DNA from: Phycisphaerae bacterium
GTDB lineage: Bacteria; Planctomycetota; Phycisphaerae; UBA1845; Fen-1342
Assembly (NCBI GenBank): GCA_022842805.1
Contig: JALHOX010000002.1
Span: 24,231-38,142 of the forward strand
Direction: 5' to 3'
Length of the DNA: 13,912 nucleotides
The translations under genes were made by a program, and so were the position numbers. The notes beneath the pieces were generated by a model that worked only from the letters and a program-made list of their open reading frames with translations, did not search any database and was not told the DNA's origin. Positions 1 to 6,069 of the stretch are shown piece after piece (within the stretch, counting starts at the first letter, position 1; every line of letters starts with the position of its first letter).

Positions 1-181
1 CGAAACTTCACAGCGGGTGCGCGGGGGGGGGCGTGCTTTCGGGGCGCTGGGCGTGAGAACGGCGATGGCAGTTCGGTGCGAATATCATGTAATGCCCCGG
101 CGCGGGGCATTGCGGTTTCACAACTCCTGTTGGCTGACGCTGAGAGCGACGAGATGATGGCACGGTGGTGGGAGCGCGCCG
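1..181. other. Leader region before the first gene
   Basis: I see no convincing gene here. The region carries a run of nine G at 23-31 and a perfect hairpin at 91-111, listed separately. Its last 12 bases hold the ribosome binding site of the next gene: GGGAG at 170-174, seven bases before the ATG at 182. A minus-strand open frame runs through this region and on into the next gene, but its product is rich in Pro, Arg and Gln with no domain-like pattern, so I treat it as a shadow. Confidence 0.5.
91..111. repeat. Perfect 9-bp hairpin with 3-nt loop
   Basis: Arm AATGCCCCG, loop GCG, arm CGGGGCATT: nine perfect pairs around a three-base loop. On the plus strand it is followed by GCGGTTTC, and on the minus strand by ACATGATATT, so neither side has a clean T-tract and a classical intrinsic terminator is doubtful. 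It could end a transcript entering from outside the window, or be a repetitive extragenic palindrome. Its architecture (9-3-9, intergenic, containing TGCCC) matches the palindrome at 10214-10234. Confidence 0.5.
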
Positions 182-670
182 ATGAATAAACAGGCCCCGA
201 TTCTCCCGTGGCCCTTTGCGCGCGAGCCGGCCCGCGCCGCGTACCGTAGCTTGATCGAATTGGCGGGAGTGCGATGCGCAACCTGTGGCCTGATTCTGCG
301 CCAATGGGCTCTCCCCCCGCGCGGTGGCGCAGTGCTGTCGGCACTGGCCCCCTTCCTCCTCGCCGATGAGCCGGTCTCCGCATGGCCCGGAACTGAGATG
401 ACGATGGGCTACACCTGTCGGCAGCTGCGTTATCGGGTAAGTGCGGAGCTCCTGAAAATCCTGTCTGAGTCCGTCGATGGGCTCTACGGCTGGCTGCGTG
501 AGCTGCCCGAGGACTTGCATTTTCTTCGGGCCGATGGCTCGGTCTGGTTGCAGAGCACCGCCCATGAGCGGCTTGGGCTTTTGTGGCTCACCCACGCCGA
601 GCGATCGGCTTTGGCAATCAGTGCGCGGGAATTGGATCGCGTGCTCGCGCGCGAACCGGTGCAGGAATAG
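182..670 (+). CDS. Hypothetical 162-aa protein with CxxC pair
   Basis: I do not recognise this family. The 162-aa product looks like a real protein: it has regular hydrophobic spacing and many Trp and Leu residues. The start is well supported by GGGAG at 170-174 with a seven-base spacer. A Cys-x-x-Cys pair lies at residues 32 and 35 (RCATCGL), with a further Cys near residue 79. The C-terminal half has the stretch LPEDLHFLRADGSVWLQS followed by an Ala-His-Glu motif, which reads like a compact soluble domain. There is no signal peptide and no membrane segment. The CxxC could bind metal or be redox-active, but this is a guess. The gene stands alone, with hairpins before and after it. A longer minus-strand frame overlaps it and is less protein-like. 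Confidence 0.7.
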   Translation: MNKQAPILPWPFAREPARAAYRSLIELAGVRCATCGLILRQWALPPRGGAVLSALAPFLLADEPVSAWPGTEMTMGYTCRQLRYRVSAELLKILSESVDGLYGWLRELPEDLHFLRADGSVWLQSTAHERLGLLWLTHAERSALAISARELDRVLAREPVQE

Positions 671-977
671 CGGTACCCCCGGCCAGCTCCGGAGGCCGGT
701 TCAGACACGTCAGATTCTGTTGCTGCGGTCCGAATTCCTTCCTTTCGCGACGCGTGAATCACCGATTGCGCCCGTCCCCACGCCAATTCTGCCCGTTCCC
801 GGCGATTTCTGCCGGGCAACTTTCCCCCGGATCAAGCAGCCTTTGCCGCTCCTCCGATAGCCACGGACAGAAGATCGCGTGGCGGACCTGTCGGCGGCGG
901 CTCGGGAAGACCGGGCCGGGTGGTCGGCGGTCGCCGCGAGTGGTTTAGAAAACGGCGTCATTCAGGACAAAAGCACT
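671..977. other. Non-coding interval between two genes
   Basis: About 300 bases without a convincing gene; several overlapping short frames are rich in Arg, Ser and Pro and look random. The interval holds a hairpin just after the previous stop (679-699) and a second GC stem, CCCGGC at 798-803 pairing with GCCGGG at 811-816. Between 760 and 805 there are loose repeats of a GCCCGT-C-CCC type, too degenerate to call. The promoter of the coiled-coil gene is presumably here, but I cannot pick convincing -35 and -10 boxes. Confidence 0.5.
679..699 (+). terminator. Candidate terminator hairpin after first gene
   Basis: CCGGCC (679-684) pairs with GGCCGG (694-699) around a nine-base loop that itself contains TCCGGA. 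It starts nine bases after the stop codon at 668-670. The downstream bases are only moderately T-rich, so termination may be weak or Rho-assisted. Confidence 0.4.
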
Positions 978-2180
978 ATGGCCAGCAAGCACGATCGCCC
1001 GCGTAAGGATTCGGAGTTCGCCTCGAGCAACGGCGTTGCCGCCGGCGAGATGGACGCGGGCCATTCTCACCGCGAGGCAACGACCGGGATCGAAGGGTCG
1101 GCGAGCGGGAGCAGTTCGATCCGGGCGGCCCTGGAACGGGCGGGGCTGGAGCGCGGGGGCGAGCGGGCTCCGCACACGCTGCGCGATGCTTTCGCCGACG
1201 AACGGAACGATGTTCTGGCCGTCATCAGCGAGTTGGAAGACCAGCTCGACCGCCAGCAGGATTTGCGCGAGTCGCTGGAGCGCGAGCTGCGCGAGCGCAG
1301 CGAGCAACTCCAGGCCGCTCAGCAGCGGATTCAGGAAGTGGAGTGGCAGAACGTTTCGCTCAGCACGCGGGTCGAGGCGCTCGAGACTTCGCGGCAGGAC
1401 GTGGTGACGCTGGAGGAGGAGCTCGGCGACGCCGCGCAGCGGATTAATCGTCTGACCGAGCAACTGGCGCTGGGCGAAAAGGAGCGAGGCCGGCTGAAGC
1501 AGGAGCTGAAGACGGCGACCAAGCAGCTCGAGGAGATCTGGGCGCTGCGCAAGGAGCGCGACGGCCTGCGGAGCGACATCAAGACGCTGCGGGCGCGCTG
1601 CGAGGAATTTGACCGCTCCAATCGCGAGCTGACGGACGAGCGCGTGCAGTTGCAGGCCCGCGGCCAGGACGCCGCGACGACGATCGACGCGCTGCGGATC
1701 GAGCGCAACGAGCTTCAGGCAGCGGCCCGCGCCGCGGAAGATCGGCAGCGTGAGCTGCTGCGGGTGCAGGAGGCGCTGACGGACAAGATCGAGGAACTGC
1801 GGGTCGAAAAGCAGCAGATCCAGGCGCAGCTCACGCACACGGAACGCGAGAATCAGCGCGTCATCGAGCAGCGCCAGATGTTTGAGAACGAGGTGATGTC
1901 GCTGCGCAACCTGACGCGCAACTCGGAAACGGCGCTGACCAGCGTGAAGAAGGCGTTCGCCGAGGTGCGCGTGGCGCTGAGCGAGACCAAGGCGCGGGCC
2001 CGGCGGCGCAGCGTCGAGGGGCTGACGCGATTCGGCACGGGCGTCGTGCCGCTGGCGACCGACATCGCAGGCCGCGAACTGCCGATCGGCCCGACCGGCG
2101 TCAGCACCACCCCGGCCGCCACGCGGACGGCGGTGGGCAGTGGACTGACCGTCGCGATGCCGGCGGTGGACGAAGATTGA
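978..2180 (+). CDS. Long coiled-coil protein, 400 aa
   Basis: The chosen ATG at 978 has AGGA at 963-966 upstream; an in-frame GTG at 879 would add 33 residues that look like translated leader. Three parts are visible: a polar, Ser/Gly-rich N-terminus (about 1-65), a long heptad-rich segment (about 78-342) packed with Glu, Arg, Gln and Leu and nearly free of Pro, and a weakly charged Thr/Val/Gly-rich tail ending in Asp-Glu-Asp. There is no signal peptide, membrane helix or Walker motif, so although SMC-like names are often attached to such proteins, no ATPase domain is present. A structural, scaffolding or cell-division role is possible, but nothing in the sequence decides it. The leucine-rich minus-strand frame over this gene is its shadow. 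A strong hairpin lies 115 bases after the stop. Confidence 0.85.
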   Translation: MASKHDRPRKDSEFASSNGVAAGEMDAGHSHREATTGIEGSASGSSSIRAALERAGLERGGERAPHTLRDAFADERNDVLAVISELEDQLDRQQDLRESLERELRERSEQLQAAQQRIQEVEWQNVSLSTRVEALETSRQDVVTLEEELGDAAQRINRLTEQLALGEKERGRLKQELKTATKQLEEIWALRKERDGLRSDIKTLRARCEEFDRSNRELTDERVQLQARGQDAATTIDALRIERNELQAAARAAEDRQRELLRVQEALTDKIEELRVEKQQIQAQLTHTERENQRVIEQRQMFENEVMSLRNLTRNSETALTSVKKAFAEVRVALSETKARARRRSVEGLTRFGTGVVPLATDIAGRELPIGPTGVSTTPAATRTAVGSGLTVAMPAVDED

Positions 2181-2295
2181 TGCGGTAGGGGGCGGCCGCT
2201 CCGCGATCACGGCGTCTGGCGGAAGCGCGGACTTTGCGCCGACGCCGGGCCGGAATCGGGATCAGCGATCCGTCGTGGGGGCAACCGTGCGTGAT

Positions 2296-2331
2296 CGGCA
2301 TGCCTGCGCGGGCCACCGCGAAGGCATGCCG
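2296..2331. terminator. Strong hairpin between convergent genes
   Basis: CGGCATGCCT (2296-2305) pairs perfectly with AGGCATGCCG (2322-2331). After one mismatch, CGCGG (2307-2311) pairs with CCGCG (2316-2320) around a four-base loop. On the plus strand it is followed by TTTGCGATTT. It lies between the coiled-coil gene and the stop of the minus-strand lipoprotein, where a shared bidirectional terminator is expected. The T-tract is broken, so I am fairly but not fully sure of this function. Confidence 0.65.
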
Positions 2332-2351
2332 TTTGCGATTTCCGCGAGCTG

Positions 2352-2513
2352 CTACTCGAGGACGCGTGCGATCAGGTAGATCAGGCCGCCGGCGCTGATC
2401 GCCGACGAGAGGGCGGTGACGCCCAGAAACGCGTCGGAGCAGCCGGTCATCTGCAGCATCATTCCGCCGCTGGTCAGCGTCAGCAGGGTCACTTTCCACG
2501 ATCGCTTGCGCAT
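2352..2513 (-). CDS. Small lipoprotein, 53 aa
   Basis: The product begins MRKRSWKVTLLTL: a charged start, then a hydrophobic stretch, and a lipobox MTGC with the lipidation Cys at residue 25. Only 28 residues follow, most of them hydrophobic (FLGVTALSSAISAGGLIYLIARV), ending in Leu-Glu. The start at 2513 is supported by AAGGA eight bases upstream on the minus strand; a longer in-frame extension is Arg/Pro-rich and has no such support. Very short lipoproteins with this kind of twin basic-aromatic start are, as I recall, common in planctomycetes, which is one of the taxonomic hints here. The function is unknown; the mature part is short enough to be almost wholly membrane-associated. It lies 128 bases after hutI on the same strand and may have its own promoter near 2565-2593. 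Confidence 0.75.
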   Translation of the reverse strand: MRKRSWKVTLLTLTSGGMMLQMTGCSDAFLGVTALSSAISAGGLIYLIARVLE

Positions 2514-2564
2514 CCGAGAATTCCTTCGACAGTGTTGACGGGGATTTCCAGTTTCAGCCTCGGC

Positions 2565-2593
2565 AGTGTGCGGCGGCGGCGTGGGCGCGTCAA
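2565..2593 (-). promoter_or_regulatory. Possible promoter of the small lipoprotein gene
   Basis: On the minus strand, TTGACG (2593-2588) is a good -35 box, and 17 bases later CACACT (2570-2565) is a poor -10 box with 3 of 6 matches. The expected start site lies about 45 bases before the ATG at 2513. Planctomycete promoter consensus is poorly known, so this is only a candidate. Confidence 0.25.
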
Positions 2594-2641
2594 TCCGTCG
2601 GCGGCGGGGGGGGGCGAGGACGGACCGGGCGGAACGCGGGG

Positions 2642-3937
2642 TCAATCGTTGGGAGCGTCGATCCGGCGGCCGCGCTTAAAGACGGCGGCGACATGGTCGC
2701 GGGCGGGCTCATAGAAGAACCAGTCGAGCGTGGGGGTGTTGAGCAGAGTGAGGTCGGCGTCGTGACCGACGGCGATCGCGCCGAGCCGCGCCTCGCGTCG
2801 CAGTGCGGCGGCGGCGTTGGCGGTGACGGCGGCGATCACCTCGCGCGGCGTCATGCGCAGCTGACAGCAGGCGATGTGCATGACGAAGGGCAGCGAATCG
2901 ATGTGCGACGAGCCGGGGTTGAAATCGGTTGCGAGGCCCACCGCCAGGCCGCCGGAAATCATGCGACGGGCGTCGGCATGGTGAATCCCCAGGAAGAACG
3001 AGGTGCCGGGTAGAACCATCGCGATCGTGCCGGCCTCGCGCAGGGCGGCGATGCCGGCGTCGTCGATGAGCTCCAGATGATCGGCGGAGACGGCGCCCAA
3101 CTCGCCCGCCAGGCGCGAGGCGCCGATCTGGGCCAATTCGTCGGCGTGCAGCTTGATCGCGAGACCGGCCTGCTTGCCGGCGAGGAGATAGCGGCGGGAT
3201 TGCTCGGTTGTGAAGGCGCCGCGGTCGCAGAACACGTCGACGAACTCGGCCAATTTTTCTTTCGCGATCTTCGCGAAGAGGCTCGGCGCGCCGATCAGGT
3301 CGAGGAACTCGTCCGGGCGGCCATGGAACTCGGCCGGCGTGGCGTGGGCGCCGAGATAGGTCGGCACCAGCTCCAGCGGCGTTGTGGCCTGCAAGTCGCG
3401 GGTTGCGAGGAGTTGCTTTAGCTCGTCGGCCGCAGAGAGGCCGTAGCCGCTCTTGCACTCGACGGTAGTCACCCCTTGTTGCAACATGCGTTGCAGGCGC
3501 GGGGCGTTGATGGCGACCAGTTCGGATTGCTCGGCGGCTCGAACGGCGGCGACGGTAACGCGGATGCCGCCGCCGGATTCGAGTATTTGCAGATAGCTCT
3601 CGCCCGAAACGCGGCGGACGAATTCGGCGCTGCGGTCGCCGGCGAAGGGGATGTGGGTGTGGGCGTCGATGAGGCCGGGGATCAGCGTGCCGCCGCCGGC
3701 CGACCAGACGCGCGTCGCCGGGGTGCGCGGGGCTTCGCGTCGAGGTCCGAACCAGGCGATGCGGCCGTCGCGGATGAGGAGGGCCGCGTCGCGCAGCAGC
3801 GGCCAATCGCCCATGGCGCTGCCGCGGAGCGGACCGGGCGGGACCGCCGCCAGCGTGCCGATGTCGTCGATCAGCAACTCACCGCCGCGGGTCTGCGGGG
3901 CGGGCGAGGGCGTATTGCCGCGGACTTCGTGTCTCAT
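2642..3937 (-). CDS. hutI: Imidazolonepropionase
   Basis: HutI opens the ring of 4-imidazolone-5-propanoate to give N-formimino-L-glutamate, the third step of histidine breakdown, in the cytoplasm. The 431-aa product has the amidohydrolase layout: an N-terminal beta-sandwich part, then the metal motif DAHTH (His93, His95), a third ligand His264 in KLHADE, Glu267, His287 in SADHLE, and the metal Asp338 in TDFNPGS. GTLIPGLIDAHTH and ECKSGYGL are typical of this family rather than of other amidohydrolases. Its length is slightly above the usual 400-420 aa because of about 20 extra residues before LLIDDIGTL. The start codon overlaps the stop of the upstream gene (ATGA, 3934-3937), suggesting translational coupling. 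No hutH, hutU or hutG is in the window, so the pathway must be completed elsewhere. Confidence 0.95.
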   Translation of the reverse strand: MRHEVRGNTPSPAPQTRGGELLIDDIGTLAAVPPGPLRGSAMGDWPLLRDAALLIRDGRIAWFGPRREAPRTPATRVWSAGGGTLIPGLIDAHTHIPFAGDRSAEFVRRVSGESYLQILESGGGIRVTVAAVRAAEQSELVAINAPRLQRMLQQGVTTVECKSGYGLSAADELKQLLATRDLQATTPLELVPTYLGAHATPAEFHGRPDEFLDLIGAPSLFAKIAKEKLAEFVDVFCDRGAFTTEQSRRYLLAGKQAGLAIKLHADELAQIGASRLAGELGAVSADHLELIDDAGIAALREAGTIAMVLPGTSFFLGIHHADARRMISGGLAVGLATDFNPGSSHIDSLPFVMHIACCQLRMTPREVIAAVTANAAAALRREARLGAIAVGHDADLTLLNTPTLDWFFYEPARDHVAAVFKRGRRIDAPND

Positions 3938-5205
3938 TCGTTGGTCGCCCAGCCCAGATGCTCGATATCGCGGGCGAGGATGGCGACCTCTTTCAGGAGC
4001 CAGGCCTCTTCGTCGCTCAGGGTCAGCTTGCGGCGAGCCATGACCGTCCGCGCCAGCGCGATCGCCTTGTCCACCTCATAGGCCGTCATGCCGCCCGACG
4101 TGAGCCAGGCGAAGGAGGGCACGAAGCGCGGTACGGCGGCGTGCATGAAGACATTGGAGCAAGCGCCCAGGATGCAGCCGGTGGGGAGGATGGTGCCGAT
4201 GCCGGTCTTGGTGTGGTCGCCGGCGATGGTGCCGAGAAACTGTTCGCCGGTCTCCATCTCGACGCCGTTGAGCTTGGCGCGGACCTTGCCGTAGGTGTTT
4301 TTGAGGTCGCTGGTGATGGTGCCCGCGCCGAAGTTGACCCACGATCCGATGTAGCTGTGGCCGAGGAATCCGTCGTGCTGTTTGTTGCAGTAGCCCAGCA
4401 TGATCGACCCTTCGATCTCGCCGCCGGCGCGGCACACGGGGCCGATGCTGGTGTTTTCGCGGATGATCGCGTTGGGGCGGATGATCGAGCGCGGGCCGAT
4501 GTAAGCCGGGCCGATGACGACGGCGTTGGGCTGGAGCTGCGCGCCTTCGTCGATGGCGATCGGCCCGTCTTCCGCGTCGAGCACGACGCCGGGCTTGATC
4601 GACGCGTCGTGGCCGACGTAGATTGACGCGGCCTTCACCAGGTTCGCGCCGTTGTGAATCGTGCCGCGATGCTGGCCGAGCTTGGCGCCGGGGGTGTCGG
4701 GGGCGGCGTGGACGGGGTCGAGCTGACGACGCAACTCCGCGCCGTTCCAGCCGACGAGCTGCAACGGGTAATTCACGAGTCGCACGCCGGAAGGGGCCTG
4801 TGCGATGTGGTAGCCGCTGAGCCACTCCTGCAGAAGGGCGTCGTCGAGAAAGACATTGGCGTCGAGCCCTTCGACGTGATCGGGCTTGACGCCGATCAGT
4901 GCGGCCCGCCCGTCGACGGTCCAGACCGTGCCGACCGGTGGGGCGACGATGGCGTCGGTGAGCAGCGCCCGGGCGTTGACGAGGCACCAGCGCACATGCG
5001 GCGTCGCCGACGTCAGGACGGTGCGGGCCTTCACCAGGGGGGCCAGCGAAGGGCGCATCCAGAGGCGGGCCGGCGCTCGGCCGAAGCGATGTTCGACGAT
5101 CGAAAGCAGCGTCGAGACGCCGCAGCGCAACTCCCACGCGGGCCGCAGCCAGGTCAGGGGGAGCAGGTCGCGCCACCGAGAGTCTTCGAAGATTCCGATA
5201 TTCAT
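3934..5205 (-). CDS. GlmU-like sugar nucleotidyltransferase/acyltransferase
   Basis: The 423-aa product matches the alternative GlmU family (TIGR03991-like, with an NTP_transf_4 N-terminal domain) seen in Bacteroidetes, planctomycetes and others. The N-terminus NIGIFEDSRWRDLLPLTWLRP with AWELRCGV is the family signature. Residues 180-360 form a left-handed parallel beta-helix with hexapeptide repeats (for example KPGVVLD, IIRPNAIIREN). GYCNKQHDGFLGHSYIG and NFGAGTITSDLKNTYG correspond to the acyltransferase active-site region of GlmU, with His283 as the likely catalytic His. Family members are annotated as making UDP-GlcNAc or another NDP-sugar; the substrate here cannot be read from sequence. 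The gene is first in an operon with hutI. Its start at 5205 has no clear Shine-Dalgarno, but the conserved N-terminus fixes it. Confidence 0.88.
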   Translation of the reverse strand: MNIGIFEDSRWRDLLPLTWLRPAWELRCGVSTLLSIVEHRFGRAPARLWMRPSLAPLVKARTVLTSATPHVRWCLVNARALLTDAIVAPPVGTVWTVDGRAALIGVKPDHVEGLDANVFLDDALLQEWLSGYHIAQAPSGVRLVNYPLQLVGWNGAELRRQLDPVHAAPDTPGAKLGQHRGTIHNGANLVKAASIYVGHDASIKPGVVLDAEDGPIAIDEGAQLQPNAVVIGPAYIGPRSIIRPNAIIRENTSIGPVCRAGGEIEGSIMLGYCNKQHDGFLGHSYIGSWVNFGAGTITSDLKNTYGKVRAKLNGVEMETGEQFLGTIAGDHTKTGIGTILPTGCILGACSNVFMHAAVPRFVPSFAWLTSGGMTAYEVDKAIALARTVMARRKLTLSDEEAWLLKEVAILARDIEHLGWATNE

Positions 5206-5376
5206 GGACGAACTCAGCGTCGAGTGTCGAAAGCAGCGGCTTGGATCGACGGACAGAATACACCAATGCTAGCGCCGCATTCAGGCGGGGCCGCACTGTC
5301 TTTATCGGCGACATGCCGCGCTGTGCTCCAAAGCACTAACTCCCCCGCCTCGGTCGTCGCGGGTATTCTGAGAACC
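5206..5376. promoter_or_regulatory. Divergent intergenic region
   Basis: These 171 bases separate the divergently transcribed GlmU-like and DUF4416 genes, so promoters for both directions should be here. TATTCT occurs on each strand (minus strand near 5260-5255, plus strand at 5364-5369), but neither has a convincing -35 partner. I see no strong hairpin or operator-like palindrome. Confidence 0.4.
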
Positions 5377-6069
5377 ATGGGTTCCCCGCGCACAGCCCGC
5401 CCCGTTCGGCTGTTTTGCTCGATCATCAGCGGTGATCGCGACACGATTCGCCGTACGCGGCAGCGGCTGACCCGCGTATTTGGCCCGCTGGCGCTGGAAA
5501 GCCCGATCATGCCCTTCGATCACACGCTCTACTACGAAGCGGAGATGGGGGCCGACCTGCAGAACGAGTTTCTGCTGTTCGAAAACCCGATCGGGCCGGA
5601 TGCGCTGGTGGATCTCAAGATCAACACCAATGAGTTGGAGCGCGAGTTTTCGCGGCAGATCCTGAGCGTGGCGCGGCCGGTGAATATCGACCCCGGCTAT
5701 CTCGACCATACCAAGCTGGTCCTGGCAACGACCAAGGACCGTCCGCATCGCATTTACCTGTCGCATGGCATCTACGCCGAGGTGACGCTGCATTTTCAAT
5801 CCGGCGCCTGGCAGCATTCGGCATGGACCTATGCCAGCTATCGCACGCCGGAGGCGATCGAATTCATGAACGCCGCCCGGGCGCTCGCCCTGCGCGACTT
5901 CACCGATCAGCCGCTGACGGTCGAGCCGCCCAATCCTGCGCGCGAGTCGCCGCGACCGATCCCGCTCAGCGAGCCGGGGATCGTGCCCGAACCGCCGCCT
6001 TCGTCGGGCGTAAGCGGAATCGAGCCCTACCCGCTCGGCGACATCCTGCCCGACGAGGAGCCGCATTGA
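5377..6069 (+). CDS. DUF4416 family protein
   Basis: The product (230 aa from the ATG at 5377) matches DUF4416 (PF14385), a cytoplasmic family of unknown function. Family hallmarks are visible: PVRLFCSII near residue 10, FGPL near 35, HTLYYEAEMG at 49-58, LVDLKINTNELE at 78-88, NIDPGYLD at 103-110 with LVLATTK after it, and IYLSHGIYAEVTL at 126-138. The ordinary family length is roughly 180 aa; here a Pro-rich tail (about 182-230) is added. An open frame extends 241 codons upstream but overlaps the GlmU-like gene antisense, and its extra part is shadow. The start has only a weak GAGA upstream. The stop overlaps the TTG start of the next gene, so it heads the glycan operon. Confidence 0.9.
   Translation: MGSPRTARPVRLFCSIISGDRDTIRRTRQRLTRVFGPLALESPIMPFDHTLYYEAEMGADLQNEFLLFENPIGPDALVDLKINTNELEREFSRQILSVARPVNIDPGYLDHTKLVLATTKDRPHRIYLSHGIYAEVTLHFQSGAWQHSAWTYASYRTPEAIEFMNAARALALRDFTDQPLTVEPPNPARESPRPIPLSEPGIVPEPPPSSGVSGIEPYPLGDILPDEEPH
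6055..6060 (+). promoter_or_regulatory. Ribosome binding site that fixes a TTG start
   Basis: GAGGAG lies inside the last codons of the DUF4416 gene, five bases before TTG at 6066. That TTG overlaps the TGA at 6067-6069. There is no ATG or GTG in a sensible position in this frame, so this site decides the start of the transferase gene. Confidence 0.75.

Noticed and set aside
8..595. 195-aa minus-strand frame at the left edge
   Set aside because: It covers the 182-670 gene antisense and the hairpin at 91-111; the product is Pro/Arg/Gln-rich without any motif or ribosome binding site.
760..830. Loose GCCCGT-type repeats, considered as a CRISPR or operator array
   Set aside because: The units share only about two thirds of their bases, have no constant spacing, and are too few.
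945..2210. 421-aa minus-strand frame over the coiled-coil gene
   Set aside because: Its Leu/Arg/Gln-rich product is what the complement of a Glu/Arg/Gln-rich coiled coil gives in GC-rich DNA. The plus-strand gene has a ribosome binding site, heptads and a downstream hairpin.
2709..3806. 365-aa minus-strand frame inside hutI
   Set aside because: Arg/Pro-rich shadow of hutI, whose catalytic motifs are intact in the other frame.
4076..5314. 412-aa minus-strand frame overlapping the GlmU-like gene
   Set aside because: The product is dominated by Arg, Pro and His with no domain pattern; it is a frame-shifted shadow of the GlmU-like gene.
4654..5376. 241-codon N-terminal extension of the DUF4416 protein
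   Set aside because: It lies antisense to the GlmU-like gene, is low-complexity Gly/Ala/Asp/Arg, and DUF4416 homology begins right after the ATG at 5377.
5823..6065. 81-codon N-terminal extension of the transferase
   Set aside because: It overlaps the DUF4416 gene in another frame and is Arg/Ala-rich. The TTG at 6066 with GAGGAG fits the family N-terminus.
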